From positions 3,441,501 through 3,505,500 of the forward strand of contig NC_014664.1 of assembly GCF_000166055.1 (NCBI RefSeq): DNA of 64,000 nt, in the 5' to 3' direction. The position numbers and the translations under genes are program-made. Positions 1 through 7,916 of this stretch are shown one piece after another (position 1 is the stretch's first letter; the number at the start of each line of letters is the position of its first letter). Below the pieces are notes generated by a model, which was not told the DNA's origin, ran no database searches, and saw nothing but the letters and a program-made list of their open reading frames with translations. Origin of the DNA: Rhodomicrobium vannielii ATCC 17100. GTDB lineage: Bacteria > Pseudomonadota > Alphaproteobacteria > Rhizobiales > Rhodomicrobiaceae.

Positions 1-499
1 CCATGAAATCCGTATTGAGCCGCTTCGCGTAATCGACATTCTGCGTGCCAAGCCGCCGGTTCATTTCGGCGTTGTAATCGCGGATCGAGCCTTCGATCTG
101 GCCCACGTCCATCTTGCCGCTGCTGCTCGACGTGATGAAATCGCTGTCGGTGCCGGGGGACGCGGCCTTCGTCGCCTTCTGCGCGTTGAGGTCCAGTCCG
201 TTGTTGCGGGCGGCATTCGTCGCCACCTCGGCGTTGAAGCGGGCGAAATCGGCCTGCACCTTCTGATAGACGTGGTCTCGCAGATGGCCCGTGCTCGCCA
301 TGTTATTGATGACATGGTTGTTCGCGCGGACGAGCGCGATCTGCGCCTCGCTCGCGGTGCCGAGATAGACCTGCATGATCGCTCGCGTGAGCTGGGTGTC
401 CCAGGCCGATGCCGGGGCCGTGGCAAGCAACAGCATGGGCAGCGAGACGATCAGCGCCACCGCGCCGCGAAGAAAGGATGCAAAGGCGAGACGGGACAT
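1..499 (-). CDS. Secreted hypothetical protein, C-terminus cut by the window edge
   Basis: The reverse strand reads about 166 residues from an ATG at 499 to the window edge without a stop. The product begins with a signal peptide: MSRLAFASFLRG, then a hydrophobic stretch rich in Ala, Leu and Val, then a likely cleavage after APASA. The mature part is Asn/Ala-rich and hydrophilic with no motif I recognise. It starts 11 bases after the stop of the large membrane protein upstream on the same strand, so the two are probably co-transcribed and act together at the cell envelope. The family is unknown to me. Confidence 0.6.
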   Translation of the reverse strand, partial: MSRLAFASFLRGAVALIVSLPMLLLATAPASAWDTQLTRAIMQVYLGTASEAQIALVRANNHVINNMASTGHLRDHVYQKVQADFARFNAEVATNAARNNGLDLNAQKATKAASPGTDSDFITSSSSGKMDVGQIEGSIRDYNAEMNRRLGTQNVDYAKRLNTDFM

Positions 500-509
500 C
501 GTGCGGCCC

Positions 510-3500
510 TCAGTTCGGTTGCGACGGTGCATCAAGATCGGCGGCGAGGTCGTCGAGGAAGCGATCCTTGTCGAATGCGGCGTCATCGACGAGCGTCCAG
601 CGTTCCGCCGCGGTCATGCCAGCGGGCGTGACCCAGCCGCCCTCGATCCTCCGCAGCACGAGCCGGGACGGCTGGTATTCCTTTTCCGGCTCGGAGTAGA
701 TCGTCATGTATTTCGACGCGCCCGGGCCGAGATTGAACGCGGTGCCGCGCAACGAGACGATGCCCGGAAGCTCGGCCGTCGCCCATGTGTCGCCGATGGT
801 CAGGACGATGCGCCCATCCCAATTCCTGTCGAGGAAGGCCGAAGAAATGGCTCGGTCCCAGACCGCGTAAGGGCCGCCGTTCGCCCGGATCTGAAGATGC
901 GTTTTGCCCGCCATCTCGCCTTGCGTCCGGCGGATCAGCCGGAAGGCGCCCGCCATGCCGCCCCACATCTCCTGAACCTTGTCGCCGCTGAAGACTATTC
1001 GCAAGCCGGTCGTCAAGCGCGGATCGAGCGTCAGGATCAAACGGTAGGGCGTTTTGGCTATGCGTTCGTTGAATCGCAGCAAAGGCTTCGCTGTGAGGAG
1101 CCCGGCCATTGCCCAATCGTTTATCTTTTCCGGCACATCGGCGATCATCGCAGCGGAGCGAAAGGCAACGAACTTCGCCTCCTGATCCGCATGAAGGCCG
1201 GCGGCCTGCCAGAGCGCGCCCGGCTTGCCCTCGAACAGAACCTGAGACGGTAGCGGCGCGACGCCCTGCGCGGGCTGTACATCGGCCGCTAACTTCTCGC
1301 CGCCCTTGCGCGAAAGCGTGATACGCTTCAGCGCCATCGATACAGCCTCGCCATTCTTGTCCGGGCGGGAGATGGCGTAGATGCGAAACCCTTGAGCCTC
1401 GGAGAGATCGCCCCATGGCGTGACATCGGCGGGCAGGCCTTCGCCATCCACACGCACGCCTTTTTCTGAAATGACGAGGCGCACCGTCCTTGGTGCCTTC
1501 GCGAGCGCCTCCTTTTCCAGCGTTGCGTTGTAGTCGCGGATGAGCGTTGCCTTGCCCTTACCGTCTGCCGTCCTGCGCCAATGGAGAAGGAAGCGCGGGT
1601 TCGAAGGTTCGTTGCCGTTGAGATTGTGATGCGTGCTGAGGCCGATCAGAAAGCCCGAGGTCTCCGATGGGTCGAAGTCGAAGGTCAGCACGGCTTCGCC
1701 GCCGTTGCGCAAGGAATCGAGCCACAGAAGAGAGTCCTCGCTGTAAAGGCCCACCAGCCCGTTGCCCGATCCTTCCGGCACGCGCACTCGAAGCGCACCG
1801 CTTTCGACGCGAGCGTGATCCTTGAATTTTCCGCCCTGGCCTTGAAACGCGCTCCACGGCGGCAGCACCTCGTCACCCTGATAGAAAACGAGAGTTTGTG
1901 TCTCGCCCGGCTTCAGCGGCCGCGCGGGATCGTCGTCCGCAGTCGGAGCGACGGGCACGTCCGTCTGATCTGGCGAGGTGCCGTTTGTTTGCGGGTCGTC
2001 CGGCGGTGCATCGCCAGAAAGCGGCTCGGGCGTCGGCTCCTGCCGCAGCAGCTGATAGTCCATGCTGTAGAAGCCCCGCCAGCCCACGCCCGCATTCGTG
2101 GCCCACGTCTCGTTGCTGGAGGTCGTCAGCACATAGCTGCCCTCGTCGAGCCGCTGATTGACGTCTGCTTCCCAATAGGCGTTCGGCACGCCGCCCTGAC
2201 CCGGCTTCCCGCGCGCCACCCAGCGGCCAACCTCCGTTCCATCCGGCCTGAGCAGCGCGATGATGCCTGGCTTCCGGCCGCGCGCGTTGTTCCAGTGATA
2301 GGTCTCAAGCGTGCGCACGAAGATCGGGCGCTTGATCGCGATGATCGTGTTCTTGCGCGGACCGTTGACGACGGCGGCGATATTGCCGAGTTCGGCGCGC
2401 TGCACCGGCCCTTCCGGCTCAGGCTCGGCGGCGGCTCCCGCATCGCCGCCCGAGACATCGACAGCGTCCGGCGTCTCCGGCGAGGTGTTGGACGTTGCCC
2501 AACCGGCGAGAGTCAGCCGCGTCACCATGCCCATCAGGGCGGGGTCGTTGATGTCGAGGCGGCGCTGTGCCTCGAAAAGGAAGTGCAGCCGTTTGCCGTC
2601 CTTGCGCGGCTTGTCGAGCGTGACGGAAATGGTATCGCGCCCCTCGAAGCGGGTATGGACGCGAAGCGCGGGCTGGCCCGCGACCGTCACCTTGTCATGC
2701 GCGATTTCATCGGTATAGCCGAGCAGCGGCTCGTCGGGAAACCACCACCAGACGCGGACTTCCCGGCCTCCGCGTGGCTCGATAGCCTGCACCGTCCGGC
2801 GTTCCTCGGTGAGTTCGGCCCGCCAGCCGGGCGGGGTGGCGACGCTAGCCTCGTCGATTTTGAAGCGCTGCCAATCGTCGGTTTGCGCGGCGGCGGGGAG
2901 CGCCTGCACGATGAGCCCACCTACGGCAAGCATTGCCAGAAAGCCTGCGGTTTGTTTCGACGGCGTCCGCTCGGGCGCACGGCCTTCCGCACGAGCTTGA
3001 AGCCTATCCACCGCCGCGCGGGCTTCGGCGATCGCGTCGGACGGAACCGGCGCATGCACCGTCACATATTGCCGGCCGCCGCGCGTCCAGAAGGCGTAGG
3101 TGATGGCGAGGACGGCAGGCGTCGCGCTCTCATCGAGTTCGACGCCGACAAGGGCGGAACCCGGAAGCCGCCACCCGTGAACCACGCCGTTCACGAGCAC
3201 GCCGTCTTCGCCGACCGAAACGACGCCATCGCGGTAGCGCAGATGCGCCTTCGCAGCGTTGCGGCCGAGGAGGAAGCCGATCGCGCCGACCGCCATGATG
3301 CCAAGGGATATGACGGCGAAGATTTGCGCATCCCCGAGGATCAGCGCCAGCACGGCCGGGATCACGACGGCAAAGCCGAGAATGATGAAGAGTGTGGCGC
3401 GGTGGCCTTCTTCGGTCTCCCGCGCCTCCGTCGCCGCGAACGCGTCCCAATCGCCGCGCGCCACGAGCCAGCGAGCGAGGGGTTTGCCCTGCGCGAGGTC

Positions 3501-3710
3501 AGCGCGAATTCTTGCGAGACGGCGGAAGTAGAATGCGGTGATGAACGCCGAAAGCCCGACGAAAAGAGAGAGGAAGGCGCTCGCATGGGCGCCGTCGCCG
3601 ATCCTTCGCCGAAGCTCCTCGTTGAACTCGATATAGACGGCGATCCAGCCGAAAGCCGCAAGCGCAATCAGCAGGGAAATCCGCATCGCCTTGGCGCCAT
3701 CGAGCAGCAT
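510..3710 (-). CDS. Large membrane-anchored protein with extracytoplasmic domains, unknown function
   Basis: About 1066 residues. I chose the ATG at 3710 because GGGAG lies a few bases upstream; the frame continues open further upstream but without a good ribosome site. The N-terminal 300 residues hold four hydrophobic segments (near MRISLLIALAAFGWIAVYI, a FLSLFVGL stretch, and a pair around residues 125-170), and a fifth near residue 260 ends in ALPAAAQ like an internal signal or anchor. The remaining 800 residues are hydrophilic, probably periplasmic, with a Pro/Glu/Asp-rich linker around residues 430-450 and another near 590. No catalytic motif is recognisable. Downstream is a secreted protein in the same direction, suggesting a two-gene envelope operon. 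Confidence 0.6.
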   Translation of the reverse strand: MLLDGAKAMRISLLIALAAFGWIAVYIEFNEELRRRIGDGAHASAFLSLFVGLSAFITAFYFRRLARIRADLAQGKPLARWLVARGDWDAFAATEARETEEGHRATLFIILGFAVVIPAVLALILGDAQIFAVISLGIMAVGAIGFLLGRNAAKAHLRYRDGVVSVGEDGVLVNGVVHGWRLPGSALVGVELDESATPAVLAITYAFWTRGGRQYVTVHAPVPSDAIAEARAAVDRLQARAEGRAPERTPSKQTAGFLAMLAVGGLIVQALPAAAQTDDWQRFKIDEASVATPPGWRAELTEERRTVQAIEPRGGREVRVWWWFPDEPLLGYTDEIAHDKVTVAGQPALRVHTRFEGRDTISVTLDKPRKDGKRLHFLFEAQRRLDINDPALMGMVTRLTLAGWATSNTSPETPDAVDVSGGDAGAAAEPEPEGPVQRAELGNIAAVVNGPRKNTIIAIKRPIFVRTLETYHWNNARGRKPGIIALLRPDGTEVGRWVARGKPGQGGVPNAYWEADVNQRLDEGSYVLTTSSNETWATNAGVGWRGFYSMDYQLLRQEPTPEPLSGDAPPDDPQTNGTSPDQTDVPVAPTADDDPARPLKPGETQTLVFYQGDEVLPPWSAFQGQGGKFKDHARVESGALRVRVPEGSGNGLVGLYSEDSLLWLDSLRNGGEAVLTFDFDPSETSGFLIGLSTHHNLNGNEPSNPRFLLHWRRTADGKGKATLIRDYNATLEKEALAKAPRTVRLVISEKGVRVDGEGLPADVTPWGDLSEAQGFRIYAISRPDKNGEAVSMALKRITLSRKGGEKLAADVQPAQGVAPLPSQVLFEGKPGALWQAAGLHADQEAKFVAFRSAAMIADVPEKINDWAMAGLLTAKPLLRFNERIAKTPYRLILTLDPRLTTGLRIVFSGDKVQEMWGGMAGAFRLIRRTQGEMAGKTHLQIRANGGPYAVWDRAISSAFLDRNWDGRIVLTIGDTWATAELPGIVSLRGTAFNLGPGASKYMTIYSEPEKEYQPSRLVLRRIEGGWVTPAGMTAAERWTLVDDAAFDKDRFLDDLAADLDAPSQPN

Positions 3711-3904
3711 GCGGATCTCCCGTATGAACCGGCAGTCGGTGCGTGCCGACGGCCGAAAATGGATCAAAAAAAACTCTTTGGACGGAACACTAGATGAATG
3801 TCTTGGCGGGCGGCATGCGGCACTTTGCGGCGGTTTGCGCTGCATGCATTTGTCCCGCGAATGCTCGCGTTGTGCGATCTGCCTTCGCGCCTTGCTCGAC
3901 TGAT

Positions 3905-4085
3905 CGGACCCGGCTCCGGGCCGACATCCCAGCCCGCTACGGCCCGCATACGACCTGCGTGAACCGCTTCAACCGCTGGCGCAAGGCGGGGGTGTGGGAC
4001 CGGCTTCTCGACAGCTTCGATCCCGTGGGATCGTCCAATCACAAGCGACACCACTTCCCTGCCAAGCCGCGGGCGCAAACGATCT
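3905..4085 (+). pseudogene. IS5-family transposase remnant
   Basis: A short forward reading contains YGPHTT, then NRFNRWRKAGVWDRLLDSF around 3940-4015, which matches the N-terminal helix-turn-helix region of IS5/IS427-type transposases. The rest of the transposase is absent or scrambled and I see no inverted repeats. It lies in the 440-base gap between the large membrane protein (starts at 3710) and the glycosyltransferase gene (ends at 4153). Nothing else in that gap looks coding. Confidence 0.5.
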
Positions 4086-4152
4086 GCCTGTGCGCCTTTT
4101 CGAGTGCCTCGGGCGTTGCCTAAAGTGTTGAGGGCTCGTTTGACATCGTCGA

Positions 4153-5358
4153 TCAGGCCTCCGTCGTGCGGGTGAGGTGAAGTTCATTGCCGCGCCATGA
4201 AAAGCTGTCCCCTGACCAAGCCGCGATCCACAGCACAGGCAGCATCAGGTCGCGTAAAGCCCAAGCAACCGGAGACGTAGGCGTTAAATGCCAACCCGAT
4301 ACTTTTGCGAGAGCTGCCTCACTTCCAAACCAAAGAACCATAAGGATTAGCAGGGCGTATGTTGGCGACAGGCCGGCATTGTCTGCTGTGTAGGCACCTG
4401 CAAGTATCGGCAACAGGCTACTGGAAAGCAGCTCCGGAATGAACACGGTCGGAAATGTCGCGCGCCTTAGCCGCGCCCACCGAACCTGTCTGTTCCAAAC
4501 TTGGGCGCGGGATCGATGCCCCAATGGCTGTCCGAAAGGGCGATCAACAAGTCGGACGCGAAGCCCCTGGCGCCTTACGATCTTCGTCGCGGCGGCATCT
4601 TCGGCGATCTCTTCGCCAAGCGCGCGGATACCGCCAGCTTGATCAAGCTGCGATCGGCGCCAAAGCATCGTTTTTCCCTGGGCAAAGCCAAGCCCGACGC
4701 TGTCAGCGGCGTACTGCCAGCGCAGTTGATAGGTGTTCAGAAATGCGCATTCAACTTCGGCCCAAATGCCCTTTGGCATGCAACCCACTGGTGGGGAGCA
4801 AAGGACTCCGGTGTCTCCTCGCCATCCTTCAAGGAGACGCTGGATATAGTCCGAAGGCATGAGGACATTGCAATCCGCGAGGATGACCCAATCGTGGCTT
4901 GCCGCCTCCCACCCTTTGATGACGTTGTTAAGTTTCGGATTGGCTGTCGTCTTGTCCGGTCCAATCAAGACCCGCGCGGAGATCTCGGGATGGGCGGCGA
5001 TTAAGTCTCTTACGAGATGCAAAGCAGGATCGTTTGCATCCTCGCAGCAAAAGATGAGCTCATAATCTGGATAGTCGAGTGTAAAGCCCGATCGCAACGT
5101 GAGCTTATCATAGGCGTCAAGTCCGCGCAAAGGGCGCAAGATAGTTACCGGCGGAGTGAAATCGCATGCCGGCCGTGAGAGACTGAAAAGTGGGGAACAT
5201 CGAAATGCGGCAAGAAACGTGCTCAAAAGCTGGATTACTACGGCAGTCGCGCAGAACAGGGCTACAAGCCAGTCAAACAAGTGCATCGGCAAAGCTACGC
5301 ATGTGAGCCCCAACATTGAGGTGGCGAACACAATGCCAACGAGTGATGACCATTGCAT
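4153..5358 (-). CDS. Family 21 glycosyltransferase (ceramide glucosyltransferase / HpnI-like)
   Basis: 401 residues. An N-terminal membrane segment (LFDWLVALFCATAVVIQLL) precedes a family 21 glycosyltransferase core: PPVTILRPLRGLD, then CCEDANDPA near residue 110, LADCNVLM (second Asp motif), GLGFAQGKTMLWRR, EEIAEDAA and QVRWARLRRA (the Q-x-x-R-W acceptor motif). Two or three C-terminal membrane segments follow. This family moves a sugar from a nucleotide donor to ceramide or, for HpnI, N-acetylglucosamine to a hopanoid or lipid acceptor at the cytoplasmic membrane. No hopanoid genes are adjacent, so the acceptor cannot be told. The ribosome site at 5358 is weak and an in-frame Met at residue 25 is possible. 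Confidence 0.75.
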   Translation of the reverse strand: MQWSSLVGIVFATSMLGLTCVALPMHLFDWLVALFCATAVVIQLLSTFLAAFRCSPLFSLSRPACDFTPPVTILRPLRGLDAYDKLTLRSGFTLDYPDYELIFCCEDANDPALHLVRDLIAAHPEISARVLIGPDKTTANPKLNNVIKGWEAASHDWVILADCNVLMPSDYIQRLLEGWRGDTGVLCSPPVGCMPKGIWAEVECAFLNTYQLRWQYAADSVGLGFAQGKTMLWRRSQLDQAGGIRALGEEIAEDAAATKIVRRQGLRVRLVDRPFGQPLGHRSRAQVWNRQVRWARLRRATFPTVFIPELLSSSLLPILAGAYTADNAGLSPTYALLILMVLWFGSEAALAKVSGWHLTPTSPVAWALRDLMLPVLWIAAWSGDSFSWRGNELHLTRTTEA

Positions 5359-5531
5359 GACAGAGATGGGGAGGTGTCTTGGATGAGGCTCGGCGACGCG
5401 ATTACGGTGACGGCGGCGCGTAAAATTTGGGCTATCCGCAGAGCCCCTCTGGCCGTAGGCGGATTGTTTCGGGCGCCTCGCGGGTGCCTGCGCTGTTCGA
5501 CGTCGGACGCTGTCTTCGACGCAAAGCGCTG

Positions 5532-5570
5532 CCGCCCGCAGTTCTCTCTTTTGTTCGGGAATGGCGCACC
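5532..5570. repeat. Left attachment repeat of the genomic island (39 bp, attL-like)
   Basis: These 39 bases match 32806-32844 exactly and in the same orientation. The last nine bases (TGGCGCACC) are the 3' end of tRNA-Arg as seen in the right copy. The bases on either side differ between copies. This is the arrangement left by site-specific integration at a tRNA 3' end. The repeat also encodes the fragment PPAVLSFVREWRT, shared with the C-terminus of the serine recombinase at the right end. Confidence 0.85.
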
Positions 5571-5598
5571 ATAGACAGCGAAGATGAGAACTTCACCA

Positions 5599-6890
5599 TC
5601 AAATTGGAGCTTTAGCTATGGGCAAATTATCAGGCGGCGTTCGCTTTGCGTTTAGGTCATGTGCTTGACCCACTGCGGCTCCCGCTTGAGGGGCTGGTTG
5701 AAAACGGTATTTCTCACGGTTCTGCTCGCATTCCTCCCTGACGCGATCCAGCCATGTTTCGTACCAGCACCACGTGTTTCCGACAGCAACGACACCATAA
5801 CCCTTGGCAGGCTTCTTTGCTTCGAGCCTCTTCCAAAGCTTCGTGTGAAGCGGTTCCAGCCCTCTGCTCGAATCTTCCTCACAACTTCTGTTGGTAGGTA
5901 TTTTTTCTTCTCAACCTCCTTTAGGGCGATGTCAAATTTTTGAGCAACCCTTGAGTTAGGTGGCACAAGCTCAACAGCCAAATCAGAGCTTGGAGCCCGA
6001 TTAGCTGTTTTTCGTATCATGAAAAGCCGATGGGCATAGCGTGGATCGGCCTGTTGCTCGGGGGTCAAATGGCGTTCGAATCCCTCCATCATCGTTTCGA
6101 TGTGGCGAGGCAGTGTTCCAGCTTTTTTCAGAAGCGCCCGCTGGTCGGGGCTGAAAGTCACGAATTGCAGCGCTATCGGCAAACGGCGCTCAAGGCCGTA
6201 TTGTGGACCGAAGTGCTGCTTAATAGTGTCATTGAAATTCAGGCAGCACGCCTGAAGCTTTGCACTCACGGCTTCGTCTACCCGGTTGGTCGAACGATGC
6301 TCAATCTCGTGGCGAAGTTCCAAAAGGAATCGGAGGTTATCCCTGGCTCCTTGTTCGACCGGACAGCGTTCATGTTTTAGACACTGCTCAACTTCCCAAA
6401 ACTTGTCAGCACCGTTCGGCGTTTTGACGACGACTTTCTGACCGCCCTCGTTTTTTGTGTGCCGGTAGTCGATGCCTTCGCGTTTGAACCAAGCATGCAA
6501 AAGGTAGGTCCAAGCGATGATAGCAGTGACAATAAACAACTCGGCGCGGAACGTGAGCCCCGCACTATTGAATGTGTGCACGGCCGCAATCATCGCTTCG
6601 CGGGCTTTCAGAAGCAATTCATCGCCGCGCAATGCTAGACCGGTTTCCGGGTCGACTGCTGGCCATGAGGCAATGAAGCTATCCAATTCATCAGCATCAG
6701 CGGCTTTAACCGCTGCGTGCTTCGCGCTGGTACGAATTTCGCTGATAGCGCGGTGATTTATAGAGCGCGTCGGACGAGTGAAATAGGCAAGGATATCTTG
6801 ATCGTTCGGCCAGCGCTCATCGCCTATCATTGCCTTGATTAGGGCGACTTCCCAGCTTTCAAGCTTATTCCCCCGCCTGCGCACCGGCAT
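5599..6890 (-). pseudogene. DUF3644 HEPN-type protein gene with a C-terminal frameshift
   Basis: The intact frame (5652-6890) gives 412 residues. The N-terminal 60 residues look like a helix-turn-helix region (SWEVALIKAM, then NDQDILAYFTRPTRSINH). The central part is DUF3644-like and includes R193-HEIE-H198, a HEPN nuclease-type R-x4-H motif. After about residue 350 the reading loses sense: shifting by one base near 5848 gives LWKRLEAKKPAKGYGVVAV followed by WCWYETWLDRVREECEQ, which looks genuine, ending at a TGA at 5599-5601. A single lost base explains it. Related proteins often sit in defence islands; here Mrr and a restriction-methylase are next to it. A truncated product might still fold. 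Confidence 0.65.
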
Positions 6891-6983
6891 GCCGATCCCT
6901 CTTTGCTGGAGCTTTTGTCGCCTTCGCCGCTACTGAACCTCTCGCCTGAATTTTTTGGTGCACAACGCGCGCGAGAAATTCGT

Positions 6984-7916
6984 TTATTCAAAGAAATCTT
7001 CGTCCAGCCTTTTGACATGCAGCGTTTCTTCGATCCGACAGCCGATATTGTAGCGGATCATGAGCCGCGTAAGGTGTTCGCCGTCGATCAGCACGATGCG
7101 TTTGCTTAGATAGTCGGCCGTTTCGCGCGCGCTCGCCGTGAATGCTGACGTGGTGACGAACAGGCCCTTGGCGGCCTTGTGCCGACCAAGGCTGCCGAAA
7201 AAGTCACGAATCGCGCCCGACCCCACGGTGTTGCCCGCCGCGTAGCGCTTGGCCTGGATATAAAAGCGGTCGAGCCCAAGCGCGTCCTGATCGATGACCC
7301 CGTCCACGCCGTCATCGCCGCTTCCGCCCAAGGCGCGGCCTGCCTCCGCTGCCGAACCTCCATACCCCATGGCGAGCAGAAGGTTCACGATAAGCCGCTC
7401 GAAAAACTCAGGGGGCGCGGCACGCACCCGATCCAGCAATTCCTGAGCAAGAGCCGCCTCGATACGCCGATGCGCTGTTCTCATCACCTCGTCGGGTGTC
7501 TGATCGGCACTGCTTTCAGCGGCAAGGGACGGGGCCTCTTCAAACGATGCCGCCGAACGATCCGTAAACAGCCGGAATTCCTCAAACCGGCTCAAGAACC
7601 GATTGTCTATGCGGTCGGGGTTTGCCGCCAGCACCTCGCTTCCGCGCGGCGTGATACGGAAATGGCCACGTCGTGTGTTTTCGACCAAACCCGCCTTGGC
7701 AAGATAGGTCTTTGCCCAATGGACCCGGTTGGCGAACAAGGTCTGTCGCCCGGACGGCAGCAAGATCGCGCGGTCTTCATCGCTCAAGGCCAGAGCTTCC
7801 GCCAGCGCACGAACAACGTCGCCAATGCGCACTTCTCCGCTATTGGCAGCCTTGAGCACCGGCAGCATGAGGCTCTGGTAATCGGGAATTGGCGATTCGG
7901 GAGTGACGGTGCTCAT
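6984..7916 (-). CDS. mrr: Mrr-type restriction endonuclease
   Basis: 310 residues from ATG at 7916, whose ATGA overlaps the stop of the methylase gene upstream, so the two are translationally coupled. The N-terminal 100 residues form a winged-helix Mrr_N domain (RVHWAKTYLAKAGL, FRITPRGSEVL). The C-terminal domain has the Mrr nuclease signature: GYGG, GGSGDDGVDGVI, then FYIQAKRY (D...Q-x-K), and GLFVTTSAFTASARE. Mrr enzymes cut DNA carrying foreign methylation (type IV restriction). The reading is intact, unlike its two neighbours. A GTG two codons upstream is an alternative start. Confidence 0.85.
   Translation of the reverse strand: MSTVTPESPIPDYQSLMLPVLKAANSGEVRIGDVVRALAEALALSDEDRAILLPSGRQTLFANRVHWAKTYLAKAGLVENTRRGHFRITPRGSEVLAANPDRIDNRFLSRFEEFRLFTDRSAASFEEAPSLAAESSADQTPDEVMRTAHRRIEAALAQELLDRVRAAPPEFFERLIVNLLLAMGYGGSAAEAGRALGGSGDDGVDGVIDQDALGLDRFYIQAKRYAAGNTVGSGAIRDFFGSLGRHKAAKGLFVTTSAFTASARETADYLSKRIVLIDGEHLTRLMIRYNIGCRIEETLHVKRLDEDFFE

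Noticed and set aside
375-1253. Forward-strand genes over 272-5574
   Set aside because: Readings are Arg/Pro/His-rich shadows of the clear reverse-strand proteins.
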